DNA from: Ascaris suum
Taxonomy: Eukaryota > Nematoda > Chromadorea > Rhabditida > Ascarididae
Length of the DNA stretch: 64,000 nt
Reading direction: 5' to 3'
Assembly: GCA_013433145.1 (NCBI GenBank)
Contig: CM024183.1
Coordinates: 6,429,703 to 6,493,702, forward strand
A program made the translations under genes and the position numbers. Below the pieces are notes generated by a model, which worked only from the letters and a program-made list of their open reading frames with translations, searched no databases and was not told the DNA's origin. Numbering within the stretch: the stretch's first letter is position 1; each line of letters begins with the position of its first letter. Below, piece after piece: positions 38,428-56,800 of the stretch.

Positions 38428-38630
38428 CTTAATGCTTCTTTATAATATCGTCTACACAGCGGCATATATTGTAAATCTTTTTTTAATCGGTGCTTTGCAT
38501 TCATTATAAGTTGTGCAAATATGCATCGATTCGTTTCGTTAGTCATCGCTTTCATATACGTATCATTATCTGAATTCATCGTCGATTTCGTTGAATCTAT
38601 TGCTGCGTTAATTGATTCGATATTTGTCAT
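38428..38630 (-). CDS. first coding exon of an unrecognised gene (partial)
   Basis: An ATG-started open frame of 67 codons ends at GCA-TTA-AG, followed by a perfect GTAAGT donor. The product starts MTNIESINAAIDSTKST and includes the helical, basic stretch NAKHRLKKDLQYMPLCRRYY. A possible acceptor (TTTCGAAG) lies two bases before the ATG. I do not recognise the family. Reasons to believe it: codon-like composition in AT-rich surroundings, an exact donor, and a head-to-head position about 0.4 kb from the FLYWCH gene start. Its later exons should lie at lower coordinates and enter in phase 2; candidates at 33645-33683 and 31208-31269 fit but are unproven. Confidence 0.5.
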
Positions 38631-38990
38631 TACTTCGAAATTTAAACTCAATTTGTGAAAATGATATAGTATATGGGATATTTCTTATTATATAATAAAT
38701 GTTTATAATTTATATCTTAGTGAATCGTTAATGTTTATAAAAATAATAAATGTCCATACGCTTTAATAATTTCATTCTTTTTTTCAAAAAATACTCCTTA
38801 TTTGAAGCGGAATTTATTCGACACGCTTAAAATAAGGGTATTTAATGAGATTTTTAAAGATTAAAGAATGGATTTAATTGAAAATAATTTGCATATTTTT
38901 AATTATGTAAATTATAATAATCATCGTAAAATTTACATATAAAAATTTTGATTTTAATATATATTCGTTATTCATTTTTATGGAATTCTT

Positions 38991-38996
38991 TTTTAG
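38991..38996 (+). promoter_or_regulatory. possible trans-splice acceptor for the FLYWCH gene
   Basis: TTTTAG follows a T run and lies 42 nt ahead of the proposed ATG at 39039. It would fit a spliced-leader acceptor and a short 5' UTR. It depends on the first-exon model being right. Confidence 0.3.
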
Positions 38997-39038
38997 AAGT
39001 GGGAAATTAATTTTTGAAATTTGCACTCGGATGCAATA

Positions 39039-44434
<5,396 letters not shown>

Positions 44435-44606
44435 TTTCGCTGTTGTTTTTTTTTTTAATTCTCATGTTTGAAATGTTGTTCATGAGTTCTCGAACTACCT
44501 GAGGTCAATCTAAAAATTGCTGAGATTCAAACAAAACGCAGACGTTTATGCACGTTATAATTCACTATTTCAGTTATACTCTTACCGTTTACTTTAAATT
44601 GCTTTC

Positions 44607-44612
44607 AATAAA
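44607..44612 (+). terminator. polyadenylation signal of the FLYWCH gene
   Basis: AATAAA, 173 nt after the stop codon at 44434, within AT-rich sequence. Confidence 0.55.
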
Positions 44613-46368
44613 TATAGTGCATGGCGATGAGTATCTGAATTGAATTTAGTATTATTATTGCTGTCTGTATTGTTATTTTCGACTGTTTCATTCCATAGGT
44701 TCATGATGATTTCGCTCGACCATAATTTTTGATATTTCCATAGAAAATCGATCCGATGAATGCAATTTATTTTACTTCTACTAATATCGGAGTAATTATA
44801 TGCAAATTACTGAAATAATTATAATAGTCTACAAATTGACATTAGAGTTGTAATATGCAAATTTATGCGATTAGCTTTTGATATTGTTATCGCTCTTGAG
44901 ATTAGATGAGTCTCAAATATGAGCAACTACCGTTTAAGCATAGTAACTGAATATGCGCTATTGTTGTGAAGCTGAAAATTGAGATGTGATTTCGCGCACA
45001 CTTTATCGGCAATCACTAAAACCTTCTTGGCCCATATAGCCCATATGGGAAATTCCCCACATAGCAGGTAAATTGCCCACAATATCAGGAATCTATACTC
45101 ATAATGTAGTGCATATTTTCAATTACCCGATATTGTAGTTATGCATATTTCCTTCCTATTATCAGGATAGTGAATATGTTTCCTATAGAGTGTCCAATAG
45201 GTTTCATGTATTCCCGCGGAGAGAAGTTCATCAATTATTCTGGCATAGTCACTTCATTTCAAGTGAATCCATCTGCTTAGCTAGACCAAAAATTTTGTGA
45301 GGAATCACGATCGCTTCTTCATGCTTAGAAATGTTTTTTTTGGGGGGAGGGGGAGGAAGGGAAGGGGGGGGGGAGTGGTATAGAGATTTCTGTAAAATTG
45401 TTCACCGTCGGTTGAATTTTAAGACATTAATGTCTTTATTATCAATGTCATATAAGTTCTTCAATTCCATTCCTTCCCCCCCTCCCCTCCTTCCCCCCCC
45501 CCTCCTTTCCCCCTCCCAGCCATTTTTCTTCCTATCTTTCACATCATCAATGGACCAAATATGAAGAAAACCTATCTATAATTTATGCAAAAATCACCGA
45601 AAAATGTAAATTTTTCTTCTTCTTTTTTTTTCTTCAATTTCTCTCATATTATTATTCATTTTATTGGTTGGAAAATTTCTCACTTATTTTTCTCTTTATT
45701 GCTGATATCGACTGTTTTATTCGTTCCAAAAAATTTCTTATATGTTTTAATTTTTTGTGTTATTTCCATCTTATTGCAGTCAATAATTGCTCATATTCAT
45801 ATTTTGCCATTTTCTTCTCATCTTTTTTTTTAGCCTCTTTCCTTTTTTTTTCTTTCTTTTAAACTGCCATCGTTTACCTCGTTTGTTGGCTTTTTTTTTG
45901 TGCTCATTATATATGGTGCTATTCATCATGAAGTGAAAGCTTTATCAGTTATTATAGATATACATGATGAGCAATAGTATTATGCAGCAAGGGATCATTA
46001 ATTTTCTCTGGGTTTTTTTTTTTCGGAGAGGAGGGAAGAAACGACCCTATCGTTTTTTTCCCCCCCCCAGTTTGTTATGAAATTTTAATTTCTTTAAGCA
46101 TCTCTCATGTGTTCTTCTCTCTGAAAATTCACACCCCGCATGATCATCAACATACGGCGGAAATGTCAAAGCGCCGATCTTTGCTCTCATTACCATAACT
46201 TTTTCTTCTTTTTTTTTTTCAGAAGATGTTCCGTATTATCACGATATAGTATATCAACGAAAAGGATGAGGGCCAACAAATAAAATGTCGTCATAAAAGA
46301 CTAATTTCTTGTTTAGATTTGCATTTCACCTACAATCCATTTATTTTTATTTCTATGCTTGAAATTAA

Positions 46369-46809
46369 ATGGCACATTTTGGAGTAGCCCTTTGGCTATG
46401 CCATGTCGACGTAGATGGTGTTATGCGTTTGTTGTCTCTTATACGAACCTATATTCGCATGAATTATCTGTGGATTGAAGAAATATACAATAAGATCGTC
46501 TTCTCTAAAATCGAGGAACTAGAAATGTCGTCAGTTACTCATAGACCCCCCAAATCGTCAGCTACTCAAAAATCTTCTTTCATTCAAACGCAGTTTGGCA
46601 AGTTTTAATGCGTTCCTGAGGTGAATGACCTATGACCTCTTCCCACTATCCCAGCACTAACAGACTCTCCATGAGAAAGTAATAATAATGCATATGCTCA
46701 CTTCACACAGCAAATGCTTTATTCATCACCTTTACAGGAAACAACTGAAGTCGGGGAAAACATGACAAGAACGAAGCAGGACATAGTTGAAGAACCGCAG
46801 CCTTCATAG
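46369..46809 (+). other. candidate small gene between the FLYWCH and GIGYF genes
   Basis: An ATG frame of 79 codons at 46369-46608 (starts MAHFGVALWLCHVDVDG, ends Ser/Thr/Lys-rich) is followed by a stretch at 46738-46809 that begins after a TTTACAG acceptor and reads ETTEVGENMTRTKQDIVEE to a TAG stop. A GTTACT donor after codon MSS, or GTTTTA near the end, could join them. Not recognised; could be chance open frames. Confidence 0.25.
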
Positions 46810-47944
46810 TATATTTGCCTTTTTTCTCAGCAAATCACCACTTTAGAGAGTAGTAAATGGCTAACAACGATACAGCGATGTTTGTAGTTCCGCGATATTC
46901 CGCCGAATTTTCCCAAGTGAACTCGATTATTCCCAATAGGCATATTGGTAATTCTCTGTATGTATCCATCTCGACAAACAAAATTTGCATATTAAACTAA
47001 TAAAATTACCTATGGTCAAACCACCTCAGGAAACGTTCGTACTTTCCAATCAATCCAACAGCTATTCGCCACCTTGATGAGAGGGTAACCATCTTCTCCG
47101 CCCTAACAACTCGAATGGTCATCAACAATATCAACTACGGACGCAAATCAATCTGCGGACCGAGAAGCATCATATAAAGGGAGAGTGCGAGAGAGAACGA
47201 AACAGGCAGATGATGAGGTATAATGCCCCAAGCACGAACAGAGTCGCCACTCAAGGAAGCGAACCGTTGCCGCCCCCCACCCGTGGGCAGCAAACGTCGA
47301 TTTTGCATGAATTTCGCCGTCAAGACGTCAATGTCATATGCAAATACAGGCCAGCGATAAGGTCTGAGAAGCCCATATGTTTGCAAAGCGCCAAAAATAT
47401 GGTCAATATGAGCCTAATAAAGGAGTCAGTACAGTGTTGCGCCAGTATGGGGTTCATAGTGTCACAAATCAAGACCATATGAATCGACCGATCGATCGGA
47501 CTGTCATGTTGCAAGCATAAGCGAAAAACTTTTTAGCCAATTGTCGATGAAATTCAATACCATTAATTATAGCCAATTTGTGGAGACGAAGTTAGAAAAT
47601 TGGTTCCACATGATATACACCTTAACGCTAAATTTTTTGACTATCCCACCAATGGAATGGCTCAATTATAATATTTCAATTTGTACAATGACGAAAAAAA
47701 AAACAAAGCAAAAGAAAAGAAAAGAAAAAAGATTTAGTGGCCGATTGCCGAAACGTTTAAAACCATCGGTGTTATATAATTGCGGGGAGGGGGCAGGGGG
47801 GGGGGGGAAAAAAAAAAATATCGTAAACAATCAATGAGGGAGATCGCGACGCCAATAATATTAACAACGTAAATCAAATCAAATCAATCAAATCAAATCA
47901 ATTTAACAACAAAAATACAATTATCACCCATAAAATACTATTTT

Positions 47945-47954
47945 TATATATATA

Positions 47955-48027
<73 letters not shown>
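47945..48027. repeat. (TA)n array, 83 bp
   Basis: TA repeat with an early break (ATAATAAAT) in the intergenic region downstream of GIGYF. Confidence 0.97.
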
Positions 48028-48030
<3 letters not shown>

Positions 48031-49147
48031 AAAAGAAGTAACAATTTTTTGCGATAATTTACCACCACATATGAACCACACAATATATCATTAATGCATC
48101 ACAAAAAAAAATACCAAAAAAAAAAAAGACGCAACAAATTCATAGATGCATAGAAATCGCCGATATGGCGTTGAAAATGCTTCAAACGCTAATTAAAACA
48201 ATCAATTAACTCTTCATTCTTTCTCATCCATCGTTCTCAAATATATAGCTTTCAAATCACCATCATTAACTGACATGAAATTTAGGCCTTTTTTTTTAAT
48301 GTTATAGTAAATTTTAGTTGAAATCGCTCAACGCGCTATAATTTTTACTTTTCTCGATATATACCGAAAATTAGCATTACTAAAAGACTCGGATAACGCT
48401 TCTCTATGATGGCTATTGAATATTTCGGAGATCATAATCCTCGGATAATTTCGATCATATTTCAGTAATGATCTAGATTCATAGGAAATATTGATAAATA
48501 GTAGATTAAAGATCAAAAACGGTTGATCTATCAAAGACGCAAAAGTTGGAAAATCTTGATCAAAACGTTCACTTAATGATCTATATTCATTTACTAATTA
48601 TTGCAATAAGAAATTACGCACACCTTCCCATAAGTTAATAACAACGAGAGTAGCATCACATACTTGGCTAAGGTTTGTTCATTCTTCATTCAAGACTCCC
48701 ATATTTTGCCATAATGTGGCGTCATTCTATCACCAAGCGATTTAATCTACAACATAGCCAATCGTTGGCAAATATCCCGTGTAATTTAAACTAACTCATT
48801 ATGAAGCTCAATAATGATCTATTCATCTCAACCCGAACTCTCATCTAATTCAACCTAATCCAACTTCAATCGGAAGTGGCAAGAGATAAACGATTTGATC
48901 ACCTGATAAAAACTTTAAGATATAGGTGCTTAGCTTGACAATTGACGGAAATACTAAAACATTTGTTTCTATTGTAGTCAATTTTTGAGTTTTCAGAAGA
49001 ATATATCAAAATACGACAAGTCGATCATATCAACATCCTTCATTCAAGCTTAAATCTCCACATCATACTACTCTCCATCTTGATTTATTATACTAAAGAA
49101 AATTCCATCACGAAAATAATCCTTGCATTTAGACTAATTTCCTAATT

Positions 49148-49230
49148 CCCTTTTAAGGATCCTTGAAATCCTTGAAAGTGAATCCTTGAAATCCTTGAAT
49201 CCTTGAAATTTTTTCAGTGAATCCTTGAAA
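49148..49230. repeat. short ATCCTTGAA repeats
   Basis: About six copies of a 9-bp ATCCTTGAA unit, some back to back, others separated by GTG or AAAG. The minus frame stays open (FKDSL-like repeats) but nothing else supports a gene. Confidence 0.6.
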
Positions 49231-51182
49231 GACCTCAAATTTTTCGCCGTCCGATAATATTTGTTTGCTTGTAGCTGTTTGCAAAAAAAAAAACGACAAC
49301 ATTTACATAAAGACTTAATGCTCATATGGTGGCAACATAAAGTTACAAAATTTGTTATGGCCCGAACGATCTCCCTTCGAAACCAAAAACATAAAACATA
49401 ATCCGATAGAACAGAAAAAATTCCCATCAAAAGCACCAAAAAAAAAAAAAAACCATAAAAACGCAATAATGACTTAATTGTGAGATAAGTCGACTACCGT
49501 CGAATACAGCAGGTACTTTTCCCGGGAATCTCTTTCCCATCTTCGTTCGATTTCGAACGATTTGAAACGTAAAAAAGTTTACGAACGTTCATAAAAGTAA
49601 CTCCCCTACCTCGCGGGGAACTGATATTTTGGGTATGTCGTTTCACAATCAAGCCAATAACAAAGGAAAAAAAATATGCAAACAACACGACGAATGAACT
49701 ATTCGAGTACTACGATTAATTAATCACATGATGGGCACAGTAAAAAAAAAAACGCATGACGTGACATAATACAATAAAAAAAAAATAGAAGAAAGGCAAA
49801 TGGCCCTAATCCACACTTTCTGAACTTGTACCTACAAACAACTTCGTTATAAAATTTTTCACTCGTGCTAGTCATAAATCTGGTCAACCCAAATATGTCC
49901 TGAAAGTATCTCCACTTCTCAGTCAAGCCTTATCTCCTCTCGTTCGAACTACCGACTGCCACCTGATTTCGATATATTGCATTGGCAATCCATATGGTCT
50001 AGAGGTACTGCCATTCATTTGAATACTGTCAATAACTTAATCCATTTAAGCAACATTTATTCATGTATCAATATGCGACCACGGATAAGATGAAGCACAA
50101 AGGGAGACAACGCATCAGCTCCCCTCCCTTCCCCTTCCCTTGCTAGCTAGGAATAGGATAACAACTGTTGTGATTACGACTGCTCATCCAACTTGTGCAC
50201 ATAACACATAACGAAGCGATTGCCCACAAAGAAGCGAAATGTTGAGAAATTAAAAAAAAAACAGCATGAGACAGCAAAGATAAACGCAAAAAAAAATGGA
50301 AGACGTCGTCGGTTCCCCTCGGAAATAATCCAAAAAAAAAATTCACTCGACAACTCTAGGCCACTCCTTCGACCATCCAATTTCATCTCCTCCCACTTTC
50401 TCCCATCACCCCCCCCCCCTCTCGGTAACGAAACGATTGATATAATTTAAAGATAAAAGGAAGAGATTATGCACAACAGATTAGAAGCAATCTTATATTT
50501 GCAAAAATCTGATAAAGCGGTGAGCAAGCTCGGAACGCAAATTAAGGTGCATCTGCCCACCTTGCTAGCCACCCTTTCAATCATATTCCCCGCCTCTACG
50601 AAAAATAGATTTTCTGGCAAATGAAGTAACTGCTTCTTCATATGTCCTTGCAAACGTCATCTCTTGTTAGCACTTCCTCCACCCTCCACCATGACAATTC
50701 GGCATTCCAACTAAACATCTCAATAAGAACTGAGAAGTGATTGAACGATAAGAGAAACAAATGCGAGTGTGGCTTTGATCTAACTGTTCCGTAGTAGAGA
50801 CGAAAAAACCTCAACAGTCCTTTCCAACCTACTTTACACAGCCGCCCAAGCTATACCCATACTTCCATATCAAATAGGATTGCACACATTGGATACGAAG
50901 TTCTTGAAAGTTTGGTGATTGCATACAACCTCTCTCTCCCTATTTCCAAACCATCCAAGGCTCCATAAGTCGCCGCCATATACAACTACAATCACATCGA
51001 GATATAAAACGTTGTGCCTTAGTGGCTGGCAAACAGAGCAAAAAATATTGAGTTTGCAAAAAAAGGCGAAATGATTTGCAAATTACGATTACTATTATAT
51101 GGCAAAGCATAGAAACAATAAACCGCCAAAAAATATGCTATTTTCTGCCCTGTTCCGTTCTTCTCACATGAACCTTTCCATC

Positions 51183-51188
51183 TTTAAT
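51183..51188 (-). terminator. possible polyadenylation signal of the GIGYF gene
   Basis: ATTAAA on the minus strand, about 160 nt past the stop. No AATAAA was noticed between here and 50.9 kb. Weak support. Confidence 0.25.
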
Positions 51189-51346
51189 TACCTGAAAGAG
51201 GCTGCAGATTAATATCGGCAGAAAGAAAAACCAATTCAAAAATTATAGTGCGCGAGCGACGACCAGATAAGCAGAGATTGCGCAAAAGTGGCACAAATTT
51301 CATTTGCAGCCCGACAGAGGAAGAGAAGCAACAAAAAAGTAAGGAA

Positions 51347-53897
51347 TTATCTACGGTATGGGTCAGAGGGCGGCTGTACTGTATCAATCTCGCCGATATT
51401 GATGCGATTCGGGTCGGCGGTTGCCTTGAAACCGAGGCATGCCCCATCCACAATCACCTTGCCCCCTTTGCAGCCCTTCTTCTTCTTCTTGCCACCTCCA
51501 CCTTGCGCATGCTGCGATCCTGCAGACCCACCGCTCGCTGTGCTTCCCAATGCATCCGCACCCACTGCCGCGTGCGTCAGATCCTGTAATGTAATTGCAC
51601 ATCCATGACAAGAATAGGTGGAAGGTTCGAGCTGAATACATACGGTCGTTATGCTCATAAAGGTTTGTTCATGCGGCAAAGTTTGAAATGCAAAGAAACG
51701 AAAAAAAAAAAAACATTTGTTTAAAAGAGAAGCCGCAAGGTCTCTACTTCCTTCATTTTCGAATAAGACCGTCAAAGATATTTCTCGTGGACTTTCTTCG
51801 GCATAACTTTAATTTAGACAGGTCAGCAACTAATTTACAGCGTAATGGACTATAAGCCAAAAGTGTTAGTCCAATGCCATAGCAGGCGGCCAAAGCTTCT
51901 AGTTGAATATTCGAAAGAGCCCTCAGTCACATGCCTCCGAGATTTAGCGAATTTGTATTATTTTGGGAACCCCCATTTAATAAATTCCAATATGTCAATG
52001 AACGAAAGGCACCGTTCTCCTGTTTTTCTCAACAAAACTGAAAACGGTACGTGTGGCTGAATCCGAAAATCATGGCTGGACTTGAAATCACGATTGGTGC
52101 AAGGTGCGGCCCGTTTGAATCACTCGCTCCTTTCTCTCTCAACCTCAGTGTACTTATCACGCAGGTCATTCATCTAGCTTATCCCTCTTAACCCAACACC
52201 CCATCAACGTTTCACTGAGTACCATTACTGCGTAGAGATTAAAAAGTAGGTCCTATTTTCGAGGCGTCCCATCTTTACAAAGTCAAATATCGCACTGTTA
52301 GCAGAAATAAGGATCCCCAGTTGTAACTTCGAGATATAGCAGCGAAATGCACTGGAAATATATTTTAAACACCCGAAATGCAGCTGAAGTGCCGAAATGC
52401 TGCTCGATAACGACTCCAAAATTACCGCTGCTATTTCCCCCAACAAAACTTTACCACCTCAACCATCAATTGTTTATTCACTCGGATCCTCTCCGCATCG
52501 ATGATTTCATCAGATTCAAAACGATAACTTCCCCTCTCTCTACAAATTTCACAAATTCAGAATTGTTCGCGCACATTTTATACAACTCTATTGTCACTAC
52601 ATAAATAAATGTCGATAGAAGTCATCTCTAAAATGACATTCAAATCTAAAATATTACGAGTTGAATAATTAAAAAACAGGTGAGCGATAAAATGCACAAG
52701 CGTAGCTCCCCAAAGATCTCTATGATCTTTTAAATGAACATAGAGCTAATATTCCTTAATAAATGCCGCGATATTACAACCAAAGAACCAGATCCCAGGT
52801 AACATCAGAAACTCCACGTTCTACATGAAAAGATCATCTATTGGCTTTCATTATTCAAAATCGTAATCTCCATGAAAGAATCGGATCCAACAGATCGATG
52901 ATCGATTGCTCAAATTTTTTGATGGAAGTCTTTAAAAAAAATTTGATCACTGAGAAAGAAAACCTACATCCTTATCGGTTGGCTGCTTCTTTGAACGTGC
53001 TTCGCGACGCTTCTCCAGAAATTCACGTATGAAATCCTTCACCTGACGACCGTCTCCCAAATACCCGATTACGTAATCTTCAATCTGAAACACAGTCAAT
53101 AAATCAATAAAATAAATGGATCAGCCAAATGCTATAAGAGTACAATAATATTCTAGTGCATGCCGAGCACTGGTAATATTTCACCTATACGCCTAATTCT
53201 TTTCACTGCAACTTCAATAAAGATCTTCTGAAACAATCAGGAGAATTCAATGAGACCAAACCGGATATGCCTCGTATAATTTTATCTTCATGTAGGAAAA
53301 AAAACTTTTGCAATAAAAAAGACGTTCAAACCAGAATACTGGCTAAGCTAGATTCAGAATAACCTGAACATAGTGTACAGTGTATCATCGGTCATGATTT
53401 CCCCCCTCTCATCTCAAAAAAAATCACAGATATTGCAAGCCGAAGCATATGAACTGCACTAAGTCTCTCCTATACATCTATACAACTCGCTGCAACATTC
53501 ATTGACAATGACATCATGTGTGCATAGGAATTCTTCGTAGAGATTGACATAATTTCGAACGGGAAAATTTGAGATTCTGCTAAAAATCTGACGGGTAGTG
53601 CATTTGAGCTGTCAATGGGATATAAACCGCCCTCTCCTGAAAAAATTAATGAGTACTGTTTCGAAGGAATCACTAAAAAAGAACCTTATCTAAGCATTTT
53701 ATTCCGAGGCTTTCGTCGTGATAAGTGATAAGAACGACTATACGACTCACCTCATCAGGACTGTCGACGCCTTCGATAAAAGCGGCGAAAACATCGGCAT
53801 CCACTTGAGAGTTGAGTTCTTTAACCCGTTGAACGATCCAATTCGTGAACGCATTTCCGCCGCCCGTTACCGATTGCTTGAACAGCTTCTTCATCGC
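51347..53897 (-). CDS. gyf-1: C-terminal exons of the GIGYF protein
   Basis: Three exons (53897-53751, 53084-52968, 51583-51347). The first two align by eye with the human GIGYF2 block around FTQWCEQMLHAL and VESPYEVHDYIRAYLGD: here AFTNWIVQRVKEL, VDSPDE and IEDYVIGYLGD, followed by DFIREFLEKRR. The last exon is Gly/Ser-rich, then lysine-rich, then ends near NIGEIDTV, matching the conserved family tail; the extra PPSDPYRR is lineage specific. The middle exon leaves through a weak donor (GAT/GTAGGT); a short extra exon between 51.6 and 52.9 kb cannot be ruled out. Confidence 0.9.
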
Positions 53898-56800
53898 CTT
53901 AAACAATCGTCTCTCTGATCATTGTAATTTACACCTTGTTAATCGCACTATTCAAATGACAGCCAGCTGTCAACATGCTATAATTAGGTTGCAATTCGTG
54001 AATCAATCATAGAAACAACCCAACTTTATTGCCGACTATTTCCATCACATTTTTCACCGCCACATTTCTCAAGAATCGTCGAACAAGATTGTGATTCGAA
54101 GGTTAACCATGAACTTTTGGTATAAAATATCAACGACATCGAACAAATCGCTTAATATAAATCCGAAGGGAAAAAAACAGCAGAAGGGAATCCCTCATCA
54201 AACATTCAAAAGATGAAGGAAAATGAAAGAATCTGCGATAACTGAAGGCAAAGAAATATAAGCTTAACATGATATTACAGGTAACGTTACTCAAAAGTAA
54301 CCTACTTAGCAGATCGAAAGTAAACGATAATATTAAAAATATGCCCGAACATCAAAATTCCCTCTCCCCTCGCTTCGACCTCGGATGGATGGCCCTCTCC
54401 CCTCGCTTCGACCTCGGATGAATGGCCCTCTTCCCTCGCTTCGACCTCGGATGGATGGCCAAATAGTCCTTGCCTTCTGCTTTGCTCGTATATGGATGTA
54501 GAGACATTGGCGAACAAAGCAGAGAGACAGCACTGTCATATGCCTTAACGCCATCTCCCCCCTTAGAAATATGCATGGTTTTGAAATAAGAAAAACACGA
54601 CGCTAAAATTGCACCACTTGGATTTTTCATTGATTTGCTTTATTCCCTAGCTGCCACTTTATCATGTATAGGTAAATAGAAATACACAACATATCCACAG
54701 AGTACACACAAAAATACATAATAAAACTGTATAAACCAAAGTACAAACGAAATGAAGGCAATATTTACTTCATGTTCAGTGTTTGTGTTGTGAGCCGCGG
54801 CACCTCCTTGCCATGGTACTTTGTTCGCAGAGGTAGTTGATTTCGGTAATGAGCTGCAAATTAGTGGGAAAATGAGAAAAAAAATAACACCATAAAAATA
54901 TTTGCATCAATAATTAATCATTATAGCAATTGATAAAAAATTTTCTACAATATTTATCGATGACTATTAAAAAAAAAAAAACTGCGAAGAAATAAAAGAA
55001 AAAATTTCTGAGAAAATTTATTCCAAAACAAAAAAAAATTAATATACTTTTTATCATTTCCACCCATTTTTAACTATCTCCTTTTGTTGCTCCCTTTCAA
55101 GAAAGAAAAATTCGGCAACAAATTCTCAAAAATTTGAGCTAGAAAATTAGAACACCTATAAGAAAAGAAAACATAATAAAGTTAGCAATAAACACATACG
55201 ATGACTAAGAAAAGAAAAAAAAAACAACGAGAAACCTCGACTTTTTGGCCGCTTTATTGGTCGATTCAAGAGGAGGACCGTCCCACATCAGGTTTACAGC
55301 TGGACGAGCGTCGACCCTCACACCTGCACCACCCCACGCCACTCCACGGGAGGTCGTCATCGCTGACTGCTCAACGCTTGTCACCTGCAGTACTTCACTC
55401 TTCAAAAACCTGACATGCAAATAGACTACAGCCATATAAACAATGACAAATGGAGAAGTATATCAACAAAGTTCGCGATCTATGCACTTCAGTAATCTCA
55501 TCCATCGCTCCGAACAGTTTCCCAAATGCCGAACAAAATAACAAATTATGCGCTTGTATTTTAATTGAATCGATTCCCCATGCAAATCTTTAAAAAAAAG
55601 GACTCGCTTCTTATTTTATAAAATGAAAAACAATCGAATGAAAAAACGCATCAATGAATTTAACTGGTCCAACTCGAAAGTCAACGTAGTAGACATGATA
55701 GAGACAAACTTAGATGCATATACCATTAAGCAAACAGCAATCGGCAAATGCTCATAAAAATGAGAAAAATTTTGGTCTAGCAAAGAGCATCTGCAAAAAA
55801 AATTCAAAATTGAAAACAAAGAGAGCGAAAAATTTTCTAAAGCACTACCGCGCATAGCTAACGAAGCTGGTGGAAATCTTCCTACCACTAGATTGTTAGT
55901 TATATGAGTATGCAACAATGAGGTAATACCTGAGGATCCAGCTCATGGGCGCTTAAAAATCTCAAGGATATTTCTTACAAAATGACCAAGAAGAGTAGGA
56001 TTTTCACCGCCGATCAAAAAAATTATGCGGAAATACCCTTCTTATACATTCACTTCAATAGTTTAACTCTGTTTATACATACTATATCTATCAATCTAGA
56101 CAATTTCCCTGAACGACATGTTCGTTCTACGAAAAAAAGATCGCAAACCTGTGTAGGTTGATTCCAAGAAAGTTTCTGCGCAGCGGAAGAGCCCCATACG
56201 GCGTTCGCTGGAGACACGCTTTCCTTTGCCCTTGATTGGTGTCTCTCTTCGTTCATCCTTTGCTCTTCTTCTTGTTGAATTGCCAGTAAACTACGTCCAC
56301 CTTCCTCTTCTATGCGCCTATCGTTTATGGCGTTCACCCAAGGGGCAACTAAATCCGCTTCAACTAAGCATCGCAATGTTCCAAAAATCACTTGTAAATA
56401 TAGCTAACAAACACCTCAAGTTGCTCGGCGATGACCTGAGCTGGCATCGCCATAACTTCAGCATCGTGAAATTTCTTTAATGCGTCACACTATGAGCTAC
56501 AAGAGAGGCGCAATTATTAATGACGTAATTAAAACCAATTCAACACAGACCACTTGAATCATATGAATATCTTATGAATTGAAAGTACAGGATTATTAGC
56601 GCATTTACGATAGTCTAGTTCAACGGTGATAAATGTGGATATGCAAGGACAGAAATCTAATAATGCAAAACACTGTACAGCACCAATCCACCTATGGTGT
56701 TGCATCTTTCATACACACGCTGAACACACGCATGGAGTGATAGATCACCATCTATACACATATCAGTTCGCTCATATAAACGCATTGCGCTGCTCGCGAG

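Larger units (their letters stand above)
44613..51182. other. convergent intergenic region
   Basis: Lies between the 3' ends of the FLYWCH and GIGYF genes. It contains G-rich and C-rich tracts (45.34-45.52 kb), a strong acceptor-like site at 46.22 kb, the candidate small gene at 46.4-46.8 kb and a GC-richer block at 46.86-47.48 kb open in several frames. A run of ATCCTTGAA units occurs near 49.15-49.23 kb, and many poly-A tracts lie beyond 47.7 kb. No product recognised. Confidence 0.5.

Noticed and set aside
49134..49466. 110-codon minus-strand frame with FKDSL repeats
   Set aside because: Its C-terminal part comes from the 9-bp repeat and its N-terminal part from a poly-T run coding for Phe; no gene context.
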